Assembly (NCBI RefSeq): GCF_028416595.1
Contig: NZ_JAMQKC010000004.1
Location: 150,738 to 214,737 of the forward strand
Direction of reading: 5' to 3'
Source of the DNA: Aquibacillus salsiterrae
Lineage (GTDB): Bacteria > Bacillota > Bacilli > Bacillales > Amphibacillaceae
Length of the DNA stretch: 64,000 nucleotides
A program made the position numbers and the translations under genes. Position 1 is the stretch's first letter. Each line of letters starts with the position of its first letter. Below the pieces are notes generated by a model. The model had not been told where the DNA came from and did no database searches. It saw only the letters and a list, made by a program, of their open reading frames with translations. Positions 1 through 15,845 of this stretch are shown here, one piece after another.

Positions 1-502
1 TCAGTCCAGCTTCGGAGCCTAGCCCCTCGAGGTCACAAGTCATTTTACTTCGTGGCTATAGAGCAAGCCACTACGTAAACTGTCTTGTGCTTGTCGGCGC
101 TGATCAAGGCTCCTACGCTTCCTATCTCAGTCCAGCTTCGGAGCCTAGCCCCTCGAGGTCACAAGTCATTTTACTTCGTGGCTATAGAGCAAGCCACTAC
201 GTAAACTGTCTTGTGCTTGTCGGCGCTGATCAAGGCTCCTACGCTTCCTATCTCAATCGAGCTTCGACTCCCAGGGGATCGTGGATAAGCAATTCCCTCT
301 TCAAGGCTGATAGTTCACAGCCTTTACGCGGACCTTGCTTATCCAGTCGCCCCTAACCGGTCGTCTCCGCATCTAAATTCAGTCCAGCTTCGCGGGCCAG
401 GCGCTCGCGTCATAAGCAGTTCACCTTCAGTGACCAAGACCAGGTCACTTGCGGTGCTCTACTTATGCGTTTCGCGTCTACCAAGCCCGCTACGCTTCCT
501 TA
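1..502 (-). repeat. Four tandem copies of a ~125-bp dispersed palindromic repeat
   Basis: Positions 1-126 and 127-252 are near-identical copies with a 126-bp period. 253-376 and 377-500 are diverged copies. Each copy starts with a form of TCAGTCCAGCTTCG and ends near CTACGCTTCCT. By sequence this is the same family as the elements at 1961-2070, 25787-25911 and 45369-45650, in reverse orientation: shared parts are CCTAGCCCCTCGAG and CAAGGC-CTACGCTT. There is no gene here. The ORFs that cross it are repeat artefacts. The array occupies the place directly downstream of atpD, where atpC (epsilon subunit) normally follows within a few tens of bases. Confidence 0.85.
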
Positions 503-2070
<1,568 letters not shown>

Positions 2071-2075
2071 TTTAT

Positions 2076-2945
<870 letters not shown>

Positions 2946-3048
2946 TCACCGCCCTTTCCTAAAAAGGTTTACGATAGATGGGCTCTAAGTAGTCTAGCGT
3001 GAAGAGTCTCATATAGCCTCTTCACACCGGACCAACCATTACTATTTC

Positions 3049-4563
<1,515 letters not shown>

Positions 4564-4575
4564 TCACCCCTATCA

Positions 4576-5690
<1,115 letters not shown>

Positions 5691-5789
5691 CTAACCTGTA
5701 TATCGAAAACGTTTAAGTTCAAAATTGCATAAAGCAATGGCGAAAGTTCAAAAAATTGAACTTCGCCATTTAACACTTAGCTCTGTTAC

Positions 5790-6032
<243 letters not shown>

Positions 6033-6131
6033 TTAGTTTGTTTTTCCGCTTAAAAATGTCATCTTGAAACTTAGTTGTCTGACACCCTAAGAGCGGGGCG
6101 AAACCTCAGGCTAACAGAAGTTTCCTATTAA

Positions 6132-6866
<735 letters not shown>

Positions 6867-6884
6867 TCACCTCTCTTCCCAACT

Positions 6885-7253
6885 CTAGTTTCTAGATTTA
6901 GATAGTAGATAATCTATCATAATGACAAGGTAAGCTGTCATTAATCCAATGAGAACAGCAATTACATGGAAATAATCCTCAAACCGAAGGGCGATTAATA
7001 CGGCTAGGGCAGCAGATGCCATACGTGTAAATGTCCCAATCCCCCGCACAGGTTGATTGGTAGCAGCTGCTTGTCCAAATTGCTTGATTTTCCTTTGCAT
7101 AAGCCAAAGGTTGTAAAAGCTCAACACAGCTCCAAGGAGGAGTCCGAGGAAAATACGAGGATACGGTGTAATTCCCGCTCCAAGTACTAATAACGCAAGA
7201 AGATAGAACATCCATTTTCTCTGACGGGTTATCATATTGTCATAAGCTTCCAT
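6885..7253 (-). CDS. atpI: ATP synthase assembly protein I
   Basis: Small membrane protein encoded first in the operon. Family members assist c-ring assembly and Mg uptake. It is 122 aa with four hydrophobic segments and a short basic loop (QRKIKQFGQ) in the middle. GGGAGA lies 8 bases before the ATG at 7253. I found no atpZ-like gene upstream: the next 140 bases lead straight to the promoter. Confidence 0.9.
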   Translation of the reverse strand: MEAYDNMITRQRKWMFYLLALLVLGAGITPYPRIFLGLLLGAVLSFYNLWLMQRKIKQFGQAAATNQPVRGIGTFTRMASAALAVLIALRFEDYFHVIAVLIGLMTAYLVIMIDYLLSKSRN

Positions 7254-7401
7254 ATTACTTGTCTCCCGTATATTTTCTGACTAAATGGATCGTTCCATAT
7301 GTACCGGCTCCCGAGTTTTAACAGAAGAACTAGCACGATAAAAAGTGGTTTTGTAGAAAATAGGTGATCACACTGAAACCCCTATCATTCCACACTTGAT
7401 T

Positions 7402-7430
7402 AGCATACAATAGCGGTTGGTCAATGTCAA
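7402..7430 (-). promoter_or_regulatory. SigA-type promoter of the atp operon
   Basis: On the minus strand TTGACA (7430-7425) is followed after exactly 17 bases by TATGCT (7407-7402). Transcription would start near 7395 and leave a leader of about 140 nt before atpI. No other strong match was seen in 7254-7700. The rest of that stretch is AT-rich with no gene that I can recognise. Confidence 0.7.
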
Positions 7431-7700
7431 TCGGTTTGAAGGTGAAACTTATTTTCAATAAATTCCAATCGATTTAACCTTTCTCTAGCATGTTTTATTA
7501 TATATAAAGCGCTTGTCTGACTCCACCCTTAGCTTTGTTTAAACTAAAAAAATTGTGTTAAATTCGACATTTTTGTGAACACGCTTGGTAAAAATTGTGG
7601 AAATTTGTTTTATTGATTCATTTAATCTAGAAAAAAATCGTGTTTTATGTCCATCTTCTGTTTATGTGCTATTACATTTAAATCTCCCACGCAGCACGGA

Positions 7701-7729
7701 AAGCGTCTGCCCAAATCAGGCAGACGCTT
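7701..7729. terminator. Strong hairpin between the protease gene and the atp promoter
   Basis: AAGCGTCTGCC (7701-7711) and GGCAGACGCTT (7719-7729) form a perfect 11-bp stem with a 7-base loop. CTTTT follows on the plus strand, and only a short T tract lies on the minus side. It probably ends the minus-strand protease transcript and insulates the atp promoter. Confidence 0.65.
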
Positions 7730-7743
7730 CTTTTAAACGATAA

Positions 7744-7786
7744 GAAAAAGATCCAAGAGCTGTCTAGCTCCAGGCGCCCTGCGCTT
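7744..7786 (-). repeat. Truncated dispersed palindromic repeat
   Basis: The sequence AAAGATCCAAGAGCTGTCTAG leading into CTCCAGGCGCC and CTGCGCTTTTCT is one end of the dispersed repeat with the middle deleted. Similar stubs occur at 17307-17355, 19261-19280 and 28591-28640. Confidence 0.6.
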
Positions 7787-7790
7787 TTCT

Positions 7791-10001
7791 TTATTGAATC
7801 GTCAATTCCATCTGGTAGTCAAACGAATCGCCTTCATTTGTTGTTACGCGTACATTCGCTAAATATAAGCCTCTTTTGCCTATTTCGCGTTTTGCTAAAG
7901 CTCCTTCAATCACCCCTTGTCCCGGTTCGTCTAATTCAAGCAGTGTCCGGTCAAACGACATTTGGTTTGGATCATAAAGATCGACAGTTACTTGCTCTAC
8001 TTTTTCCGGAAGATAGAGACGATAGCGATACTCATCGTCTGAGAACAGCTTCAGGGCAAATTCAACACCCATTACTTTCGGATAATCAGCTTCTTGATTA
8101 ATAAACATATATGGTAATTGATAGGTATCATTGTCGCCCGCTAAGGTCAGCCAACCTTGATGGATCCCCTCATTAAGAAAGGCATCATTTACTTTCAGTG
8201 TGATTGGAATTTGCTTTTTTTCATTCGGTCCAACCGTAAACGCTTGTGGCAGCTGAAAGCTTAGTCCGGCTTGTTTTTTCGGAATGTCAAACCGAAACGA
8301 TTGTGTCTTATTTGAGACATTTTCAACCGTCATCGTTACTGTTTTCGTTTCAGATAGGTTCGTTATTTTACCGAACGACAAAAGCGAGTTGTAGATAATC
8401 ACTGGTGTATCAATTGCTTTTTCAATCCGCATCCGTCCCATGCCTTGCTCAATTGGTTCATAATACTCATCCCCATTTTTTAGTGGAAGAGCGGTCGTCA
8501 GCAAAGCACCTTTTAGCTTTGCAGGTGTCCAGTCTGGATGGGCTTGCTTCACTAATGCTAGTCCTCCCGCAACGTGCGGTGCTGCCATACTTGTCCCTTG
8601 CAATTCCATATAGCCGCCCGGGACAGTACTATTGATCGCTGCACCTGGCGCAACAATTTCCGGTTTAATGTCCCAGTTGGCAGTAACAGGGCCGCGAGAG
8701 CTAAATGACGCAATGTCATCTTGGGTTTGTTGATAGTTGGTGTTAATCCAGTACGTACCTTTTTCCGCTTGTTCAACGAGCCATTTTCCGTCCGCCTCGG
8801 AAATCGATGCAACTGGAATGCCAATTTCACCTTTATCATCAGCAACAGAGCCTTGAACTAAACCTTTTTCATTGTTAAAAATAATCACACCTTCTGCACC
8901 AGCTGCCTCTGCTGCTCTCGCTTTTTCCGCAAATGGAATGACGCCGCGCTTCATCACTACAATTTTCCCACGGACGTTCGGGATTTCTTCCGTACCTAGT
9001 CCTGCGTAAACAATCGGGTACTTCCGTTCAAATGCCCACGGTTTTGCGCCCATGAAAGGTGCAAGTTCCATGACTTTACCTGCGAAAGAGTCATAGAGAT
9101 ACGGTGTTTTGAGTGGCGGGGTCGATGCACCAACCGAAATCGCTGTCGGTGCTGTTGCTGGCGAACCAACTGTCCAATTGGCGGGCCCTGCATTTCCATT
9201 TGCGATGACGACTGACGTACCAAGCTCAATCGCACGACTTACCGCAATACTTGTTGGCCAATCAGGACCATTGATTGTATTACCGAGCGACATATTGATG
9301 ATATCCATGCCGTCTTTCACTGCCTTTTCGATCGCAGCAATCACTTGGATTGACGTCCCTCTACCACCAGGTCCAAGCGCCCGGTAGCCATAGAGATCTG
9401 CTTCTTTCGCAACTCCTTGCATGTTTCCATTACCAGCTATAATGCCTGATACATGTGTTCCGTGCAGCGTCGGCATCCCTTGGTCAGGTTGCGTTTCCAT
9501 TGGATCATCATCTAAGTCAACCAAATCGTAGCCGCCTTTAAAGCTATTTTTTAAATCTGGGTGGGTATAATCGATGCCTGTATCAATTACGCCGACTTTG
9601 ACATCTGCACCAGTCCGTCTAGTCTTTATTTCCTGGGTCATATCTCCTTTTAAAAAAGGGACGCTTTTGTTTACTTCATTTTCATTAAATGATTTTAAGG
9701 AAGATGGACTAACGTTTGCCTCATATGTACGGACTGGATACGATTGTTTGACAAAGTCTAGCGCACCCATGTCAACCAGATTCTTCGCCGACCCTTTTAA
9801 TGCCAGTCCGTTCAGCAACGTATCATATACTTCGACAACGTCAATGAATGGATAATAATCTTCTATATATTGTTTACGAACTTGAGGGTCTCCCTCAACC
9901 TCTAAGATAATCGCTTGCTCTTTGTCTCTGGCATGGATTTGATTAGGGGGAAGAAGGCTTGCCATTAGTAGTGGGATGACGATGCATAACCGGAATTTCA
10001 T
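7791..10001 (-). CDS. Secreted subtilisin-like serine protease, Vpr type
   Basis: Extracellular S8 peptidase of 736 aa. A signal peptide covers roughly residues 1-24. An inhibitor-I9-like propeptide follows (about 28-95). The catalytic triad is Asp140 (VGVIDTGID), His180 (LHGTHVSG) and Ser471 (QGTSMAAPHVAGG), with Asn270 as the oxyanion residue. A PA domain of about 70 residues (near 335-405, KIVVMKRG, AGAEGVIIFNNEKG) is inserted between His and Ser, as in B. subtilis Vpr. The C-terminal 200 residues look like beta-sandwich (Fn3-like) domains. AGGAGG precedes the ATG at 10001. It is not part of the conserved atp-wecB neighbourhood. It may be Vpr itself or a paralogue. Confidence 0.93.
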   Translation of the reverse strand: MKFRLCIVIPLLMASLLPPNQIHARDKEQAIILEVEGDPQVRKQYIEDYYPFIDVVEVYDTLLNGLALKGSAKNLVDMGALDFVKQSYPVRTYEANVSPSSLKSFNENEVNKSVPFLKGDMTQEIKTRRTGADVKVGVIDTGIDYTHPDLKNSFKGGYDLVDLDDDPMETQPDQGMPTLHGTHVSGIIAGNGNMQGVAKEADLYGYRALGPGGRGTSIQVIAAIEKAVKDGMDIINMSLGNTINGPDWPTSIAVSRAIELGTSVVIANGNAGPANWTVGSPATAPTAISVGASTPPLKTPYLYDSFAGKVMELAPFMGAKPWAFERKYPIVYAGLGTEEIPNVRGKIVVMKRGVIPFAEKARAAEAAGAEGVIIFNNEKGLVQGSVADDKGEIGIPVASISEADGKWLVEQAEKGTYWINTNYQQTQDDIASFSSRGPVTANWDIKPEIVAPGAAINSTVPGGYMELQGTSMAAPHVAGGLALVKQAHPDWTPAKLKGALLTTALPLKNGDEYYEPIEQGMGRMRIEKAIDTPVIIYNSLLSFGKITNLSETKTVTMTVENVSNKTQSFRFDIPKKQAGLSFQLPQAFTVGPNEKKQIPITLKVNDAFLNEGIHQGWLTLAGDNDTYQLPYMFINQEADYPKVMGVEFALKLFSDDEYRYRLYLPEKVEQVTVDLYDPNQMSFDRTLLELDEPGQGVIEGALAKREIGKRGLYLANVRVTTNEGDSFDYQMELTIQ

Positions 10002-10235
10002 CTATCTTCTCTCCTCCTCATTTTGTCCGTAGTATGGCGGCTTATTGGTTTATTTATGTAAAATCCAAAATTGTGGGAAAATTTGAAGAACCGCTTATCT
10101 AGAGGGGCTATTTTTATGCTTTAGCTAGCGAAAAATCTATTTTCCACTGTTTTACACTTAACAATTATTCGATTTTCATTCGTTTACTTTATCCTTTTGA
10201 GCTGTGTATATTATTTTTAAAAAGGATGAAGAGTA

Positions 10236-11138
10236 ATGTTACTAAAAGCTCGCACAATACCACTCGAATTAATTCTGTTAGAAAGCTTGAATACTAGGAT
10301 GTCGCTTAGCGAAAAAGATGCTAGTACTTTTTTTAATCAAAAAAAGGGATATAAAGGGGAGTGCCGATTCGACCAATTGTTTGAACCTTTAGTTAATAAG
10401 TATCACATCATTAATGATCTATTACTTGACGTGAATAACAGCTTGGTCCAAATAGATTCTCTCTTCATCGCTTCTGACACTATCCATCTTTTTGAAATTA
10501 AAAATTTTGAAGGGGATTTTATTTACGAAAACAATCGATGGCTCACCGGGAATCGAACAGAGATTAGCAACCCCCTACTGCAGATTAATAGGAGTGAATC
10601 ATTGTTCAGAAGATTATTGCATGACTTGGGCTTCAGTTTCGCAATTAATTACCACCTCATCTTTGTTAATCCTGAATTTCTTCTTTATCATGCACCACAA
10701 CATGCAGCTATTATTTTTCCTGCTCAAATTAATCGTGTACTTGACCGCATGTCTGTCCAAACTGGTAAACTGAGCGATAAATTAGCCAAGCAGTTAGTTT
10801 CACTTCATGTGAATGAAAACCCGTATAGACGATTACCAAAGTATAGTTTTGATGAGTTGGCGAAGGGGCTATGCTGTATGAATTGTGGAAGTATCGTTAC
10901 TTCATTGAAGCATAGAAACATACTATGTAATTCTTGTAACATAGAAGAATCAGTTGATCATACCATTCTTAGAACTATAAACGAATTCTCAACGCTTTTC
11001 CCAAACGAAAAGATAACTACGCGCGCTATAAATGCATGGTGTGATAATCAAGTTTCTATTAAAACAATCCAGAGGGTGCTTGCCAAAAACTATACCTACA
11101 TCGGCCACGGTAAATCATCAAATTATGTGATTAAATAA
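10236..11138 (+). CDS. NERD-domain protein with zinc ribbon
   Basis: 300 aa, function unknown. Residues about 38-150 fit the nuclease-related (NERD) domain: GYKGE at 38-42, VQID at 71-74 and FEIKN at 86-90 supply the Glu, Asp and Glu-x-Lys residues of a PD-(D/E)xK-like core. Near residue 210 there are paired cysteines (CCMNCG ... CNSC) that look like a zinc ribbon. The C-terminus (ISIKTIQRVL-type helix) resembles a helix-turn-helix. AGGATGAAG lies before the ATG at 10236. It is transcribed divergently from the protease, and its stop codon touches the 52-bp repeat array. Whether it has nuclease activity is an inference. Confidence 0.85.
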   Translation: MLLKARTIPLELILLESLNTRMSLSEKDASTFFNQKKGYKGECRFDQLFEPLVNKYHIINDLLLDVNNSLVQIDSLFIASDTIHLFEIKNFEGDFIYENNRWLTGNRTEISNPLLQINRSESLFRRLLHDLGFSFAINYHLIFVNPEFLLYHAPQHAAIIFPAQINRVLDRMSVQTGKLSDKLAKQLVSLHVNENPYRRLPKYSFDELAKGLCCMNCGSIVTSLKHRNILCNSCNIEESVDHTILRTINEFSTLFPNEKITTRAINAWCDNQVSIKTIQRVLAKNYTYIGHGKSSNYVIK

Positions 11139-11139
11139 T

Positions 11140-11815
11140 ATTCACTTCCTTTGACTACCGTTCCAGGCCTCATAACCGGCTCTCGGGGGCCATTCACTTC
11201 CTTTGACTACCGGTCCAGGCCTCATAACCGGCTCTCGGGGGCCATTCACTTCCTTTGACTACCGGTCCAGGCCTCATAACCGGCTCTCGGGGGCCATTCA
11301 CTTCCTTTGACTACAGTTCCAGGCCTCATAACCGGCTCTCGGGATTCATTCACTTCCTTTGACTACCGGTCCAGGCCTCTCAACCGGCTCTCGGGATTCA
11401 TTCACTTCCTTTGACTACCGGTCCAGGCCTCTCAACCGGCTCTCGGGATTCATTCACTTCCTTTGACTACCGGTCCAGGCCTCATAACCGGCTCTCGGGG
11501 GCCATTCACTTCCTTCGACTACCGGTCCAGGCCTCTCAACCGGCTCTCGGGATTCATTCACTTCCTTTGACTACCGGTCCAGGCCTCATAACCGGCTCTC
11601 GGGGGCCATTCACTTCCTTTGACTACCGGTCCAGGCCTCATAACCGGCTCTCGGGGGCCATTCACTTCCTTTGACTACCGTTCCAGGCCTCATAACCGGC
11701 TCTCGGGGGCCATTCACTTCCTTTGACTACCGGTCCAGGCCTCTCAACCGGCTCTCGGGGGCCATTCACTTCCTTTGACTACCGTTCCAGGCCTCATAAC
11801 CGGCTCTCGGGATTC
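11140..11815. repeat. Array A: 13 tandem copies of a 52-bp repeat
   Basis: Thirteen contiguous units start at 11140 and every 52 bp to 11764. There are no insertions or deletions. A unit opens with ATTCACTTCCTTTGACTACC and contains CCGGT (offset 19-23) and ACCGG (36-40), an inverted repeat around an AGGCCT core, followed by CTCTCGGG. Three sites vary as alternatives: CCGGTCC or CCGTTCC, CATAACC or CTCAACC, and GGGGGCC or GGGATTC. These are shuffled among units, as expected from unequal exchange or slippage. 52 is not a multiple of 3, so the array cannot code for a repeat protein. It starts 1 bp after the NERD stop codon. Confidence 0.97.
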
Positions 11816-11843
11816 ATTCATCGCTCCTTCACCATCCACAAAG

Positions 11844-11879
11844 CAAAAAAGAAAAAAAGCGCCACCCGCAGGCAGCGCT
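11844..11879 (-). terminator. Terminator of wecB
   Basis: Read on the minus strand, AGCGCTGCC and GGTGGCGCT pair (with two G-U pairs) around TGCG and are followed by a run of T residues. It lies 8 bp after the wecB stop codon. Confidence 0.8.
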
Positions 11880-11886
11880 CACGCAA

Positions 11887-12996
11887 CTAATTAAAAAACT
11901 CGACAATTGCGTCACAAATTCTTGCTGAAGCTTGTCCGTCGCCATAAGGGTTCGATGCTTTCGCCATTTTTTCATGAGCGGCGACACTCGACAGCAGTTC
12001 GTTCGCTAAATTAAAAATAGTATCTTCGTCTGTGCCAGCAAGCTTAAGCGTGCCTGCCTCGATTCCTTCTGGGCGCTCTGTCGTGTCACGCAACACAAGG
12101 ACGGGGACACCTAGCGATGGAGCCTCCTCCTGCACACCGCCTGAGTCCGTTAAAATTAAATGGGCCCGTGCAGCAAAATTATGAAAATCAACGACACTTA
12201 GTGGCTCGATTAACTGAATCCGTTCATCATTACCTAAAATTTGATTAGCTGTTTCCTGCACAACCGGGTTCAAGTGAACAGGATAAATGACCTTCACATC
12301 ATCATGCGCCAACACAATACGCTTGATCGCCCGAAACATTTGCTCCATATTTTGCCCTAAATTTTCCCGACGATGGGCCGTCATTAGCACCAACCGCTTG
12401 TCCCCGAGACTGTCGAGAATAGGACTCGAATAGTCGTCACTCACTGTTGTTTTTAACGCATCAATTGCCGTGTTGCCAGTAACATAAATATGTTCCAAAG
12501 ACTTGTTTTCCTTCAACAGATTTTGCTTCGATTGCTCCGTCGGTGAAAAATGCAAATCAGCCATCACACCAGTCAATTGCCGGTTCATCTCTTCAGGATA
12601 CGGCGAATATTTATTCCACGTCCTAAGCCCTGCCTCAACATGACCAACCGCAATTTGATTATAATAAGCCGCAAGTGATGCAGCAAATGTCGTTGTCGTG
12701 TCCCCATGAACGAGCACGATATCAGGCTTCGTTTCCTTCATTACCTGATCAAGTCCCTCTAACGCTCTCGTTGTAATCTCAGCAAGCGTCTGCCGCGACT
12801 TCATTATGTTTAAATCATAATCAGGCGTTATTCCGAATATATCTAATACCTGATCAAGCATTTCACGATGCTGGGCAGTCACAGTAACGATTGGCTCAAA
12901 CTGGTCTGTTCGCTTTTTCAACTCTAACACGAGCGGAGCCATCTTGATTGCCTCTGGTCTCGTACCAAATATCGTCATCACTTTTATTTTACCCAT
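11887..12996 (-). CDS. mnaA: UDP-N-acetylglucosamine 2-epimerase (non-hydrolysing)
   Basis: Converts UDP-GlcNAc to UDP-ManNAc, a precursor of teichoic-acid linkage units and surface glycans. It is a 369-aa cytoplasmic enzyme. Signature segments are FGTRPEAIKMAPL at the N-terminus, HGDTTTTFAASLAA, HVEAGLRT and the C-terminal ERPEGIEAGT. GGAGTG lies before the ATG at 12996. It is also known as wecB/yvyH. It is followed by a good terminator and preceded by upp with 96 bp between. Its place beside upp and the atp operon is common in Bacillaceae. Confidence 0.95.
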   Translation of the reverse strand: MGKIKVMTIFGTRPEAIKMAPLVLELKKRTDQFEPIVTVTAQHREMLDQVLDIFGITPDYDLNIMKSRQTLAEITTRALEGLDQVMKETKPDIVLVHGDTTTTFAASLAAYYNQIAVGHVEAGLRTWNKYSPYPEEMNRQLTGVMADLHFSPTEQSKQNLLKENKSLEHIYVTGNTAIDALKTTVSDDYSSPILDSLGDKRLVLMTAHRRENLGQNMEQMFRAIKRIVLAHDDVKVIYPVHLNPVVQETANQILGNDERIQLIEPLSVVDFHNFAARAHLILTDSGGVQEEAPSLGVPVLVLRDTTERPEGIEAGTLKLAGTDEDTIFNLANELLSSVAAHEKMAKASNPYGDGQASARICDAIVEFFN

Positions 12997-13092
12997 CGCT
13001 ATTCACTCCATCGTTTTTTAAAAAGTATGTTTGTTCCCGGGCTGAGGACGACTTTTAAATCCTTTAGCCAGTCACACGAGCAATAATAGTTT

Positions 13093-13758
<666 letters not shown>

Positions 13759-13933
13759 TTATTTTGACCTATTTTCTGCATCTTTAAAAGTGTAGCGAAA
13801 AAACGAATGGCTTTCAAGCGTGAACTAAAAAAAATAGGTGGGTAAAGCATGATTTGCTTATTCTCTATTCATTTCTATCCTGTATCCCGAACGCTTAACA
13901 TCAACTTCCTTTCCCCGCCACTTGTTCAACACC

Positions 13934-13972
13934 AAAAAACATCCCTCACTGCACATCAAACAGCAAGGGATG
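13934..13972 (-). terminator. Terminator of glyA
   Basis: CATCCCT (13966-13972 on the minus strand) pairs with AGGGATG (13946-13940) and is followed by TTTTTTGG. It lies directly after the glyA stop codon. Confidence 0.8.
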
Positions 13973-13981
13973 CCTATCATC

Positions 13982-15220
13982 TTATTGATATAGCGGGAAT
14001 TTATTCGTTAACGCTTCGACACGTGCGGAAGCTTCCTTCAGTTTCGCTTCATCTGTATGATTTTTCAACGTGAACGCGATAATCGAGGCTACTTCTTCCA
14101 TTTCTGCAACACCAAAGCCGCGTGATGTGACAGCAGCGGTACCGACACGGACACCACTTGTAACGAATGGGCTTTCCGGATCAAACGGAATCGCATTTTT
14201 ATTAGTCGTAATACCGATATCATCTAATGCCTTTTCCGCATCTTTACCGGTTAACCCTAAGCCACGAACGTCTAATAACAATAAATGATTATCTGTTCCA
14301 CCAGAGACGGTCCGAATTCCTTCTGCCTGAAGCGATTCACCAAAGCGCTTTGCATTTGCGATAATATTTTCACCATATGTTTTGAAATCGTCTTGTAGTG
14401 CTTCTTTAAATGCTACCGCCTTTGCTGCAATAACATGCATTAAAGGACCACCTTGGATTCCAGGGAACACAGATTTATCAATTTGTTTCGCAAATTCTTC
14501 TTTACACAAAATCATCCCACCACGAGGCCCACGTAATGTTTTGTGTGTTGTCGTCGTTACAAAATGGGAATGTGGGACTGGGTCTGGGTGAAGTCCAGTA
14601 GCAACTAACCCTGCAATGTGGGCCATATCAACCATCAAGTACGCACCGACCTCGTCTGCGATTTCACGGAATCGCTTGAAGTCGATTTGACGTGGATACG
14701 CACTAGCACCAGCAACAATTAGCTTTGGCTTCACTTCTTTTGCTTTTTCCAATAAGGCATCATAATCAATCTGCTCTGTATCTTTGTCGACACCGTACTC
14801 CACAAAGTTATAGTGCTTTCCGCTAAAGTTGACTGGACTACCATGGGTTAAGTGGCCACCATGACTTAAATTCATTCCAAGCACTGTGTCACCAGTTTCT
14901 AGGATAGTAAAATAAACAGCCATGTTCGCTTGTGCACCAGAGTGTGGTTGAACATTGACATGCTCAGCACCAAATAGCTGCTTAGCACGGTCACGAGCTA
15001 AATTTTCAACGATATCGACATATTCACAGCCTCCATAATAACGGCGACCTGGATAACCTTCTGCATACTTGTTCGTTAACACAGAGCCTTGTGCTTCCAT
15101 AACCGCTTGAGAAACAAAGTTCTCTGAGGCGATAAGCTCAATTTTGTCATTTTGACGTTTTCTTTCCTTTTCCATTGCTTCAAATAATTCTGCATCAAAT
15201 TGTTTTACGTTTTCTAACAT
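13982..15220 (-). CDS. glyA: Serine hydroxymethyltransferase
   Basis: PLP enzyme that interconverts serine and glycine and loads tetrahydrofolate with one-carbon units. It is 412 aa. The PLP lysine lies in [14 protein letters not shown]. Other signatures are [13 protein letters not shown] near the N-terminus and [16 protein letters not shown] precedes the ATG at 15220. It is the last gene of the ywlG-side block and has its own terminator. Confidence 0.98.
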   Translation of the reverse strand: MLENVKQFDAELFEAMEKERKRQNDKIELIASENFVSQAVMEAQGSVLTNKYAEGYPGRRYYGGCEYVDIVENLARDRAKQLFGAEHVNVQPHSGAQANMAVYFTILETGDTVLGMNLSHGGHLTHGSPVNFSGKHYNFVEYGVDKDTEQIDYDALLEKAKEVKPKLIVAGASAYPRQIDFKRFREIADEVGAYLMVDMAHIAGLVATGLHPDPVPHSHFVTTTTHKTLRGPRGGMILCKEEFAKQIDKSVFPGIQGGPLMHVIAAKAVAFKEALQDDFKTYGENIIANAKRFGESLQAEGIRTVSGGTDNHLLLLDVRGLGLTGKDAEKALDDIGITTNKNAIPFDPESPFVTSGVRVGTAAVTSRGFGVAEMEEVASIIAFTLKNHTDEAKLKEASARVEALTNKFPLYQ

Positions 15221-15256
15221 CGTATTGCCCCCTCATCATTCTTTTTTTACGGTTAA

Positions 15257-15820
15257 CTAGTCGCAGTTGTTGCTACTTTCAACATGTGGATAGACAGCTC
15301 TTTCACCACCGATAAGCTTTGGACGGGTTCTAGCCGCAGTGACACGAGCACGTCCAACATATCTTTCTTTCAATCTAAGCGGTACAGCGACACGCTTCAA
15401 ATGCATCCCAATCATCGTTTCACCGATATCCATTCCGGCGTCAGCTCGAATTTCTTCGATGACTACTGGCTTGTCCATCTGTTTATAGGCATAAGCGGCC
15501 ATGGAGCCACCTGCCTTTTGTACCGGGATCACACTCACCTGTTCTCCATTATACTTCCTCATCGTCTCTTGTTCTACCACTAATGCACGATTTAAATGTT
15601 CACAGCATTGAAATGCCAGCTTTGCACCTGTTTCTTGCTTTAAACGAGTGAGTTCCATATAGATTTCTGCTGCGATCTTTTCGCTACCGGATGTGCCAAT
15701 GTGTTCTCCTGCAACTTCACTCGTAGAACAACCAATCACAAATAATGTGTCTTGCGTAAGATAACCTGATGCTATCCATTCATCGACGATTGCTTTCATT
15801 TGTTGCTTTAGCTGCTCCAC
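15257..15820 (-). CDS. ywlG: YwlG family protein (TIGR01440/DUF436)
   Basis: Conserved Firmicutes protein of unknown biochemical role. The start is the GTG at 15820, with AAAGGAAGG upstream, giving 187 aa. The open frame runs further to 15907 but would then overlap rpiB. Recognisable segments are FVIGCSTSEVAGEHIGTSGS, FQCCEHLNRALVVE and RADAGMDIGETMIGMH, rich in conserved Cys, His and Glu. It lies between rpiB and glyA as in B. subtilis. Confidence 0.92.
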   Translation of the reverse strand: MEQLKQQMKAIVDEWIASGYLTQDTLFVIGCSTSEVAGEHIGTSGSEKIAAEIYMELTRLKQETGAKLAFQCCEHLNRALVVEQETMRKYNGEQVSVIPVQKAGGSMAAYAYKQMDKPVVIEEIRADAGMDIGETMIGMHLKRVAVPLRLKERYVGRARVTAARTRPKLIGGERAVYPHVESSNNCD

Positions 15821-15845
15821 ATAAACCTTCCTTTCCAAAATCCCG

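Noticed and set aside
87-356. 89-aa open frame in the left repeat array
   Set aside because: It follows the 126-bp repeat period (126 is divisible by 3) and has no ribosome binding site or protein-like sequence.
11411-11674. 87-aa open frame in array A
   Set aside because: It arises from the repeat. The 52-bp unit shifts frame each copy, and no ribosome binding site precedes it.
11140-11815. CRISPR array at the 13-copy repeat
   Set aside because: The whole 52-bp unit repeats without unique spacers, and there are no cas genes nearby.
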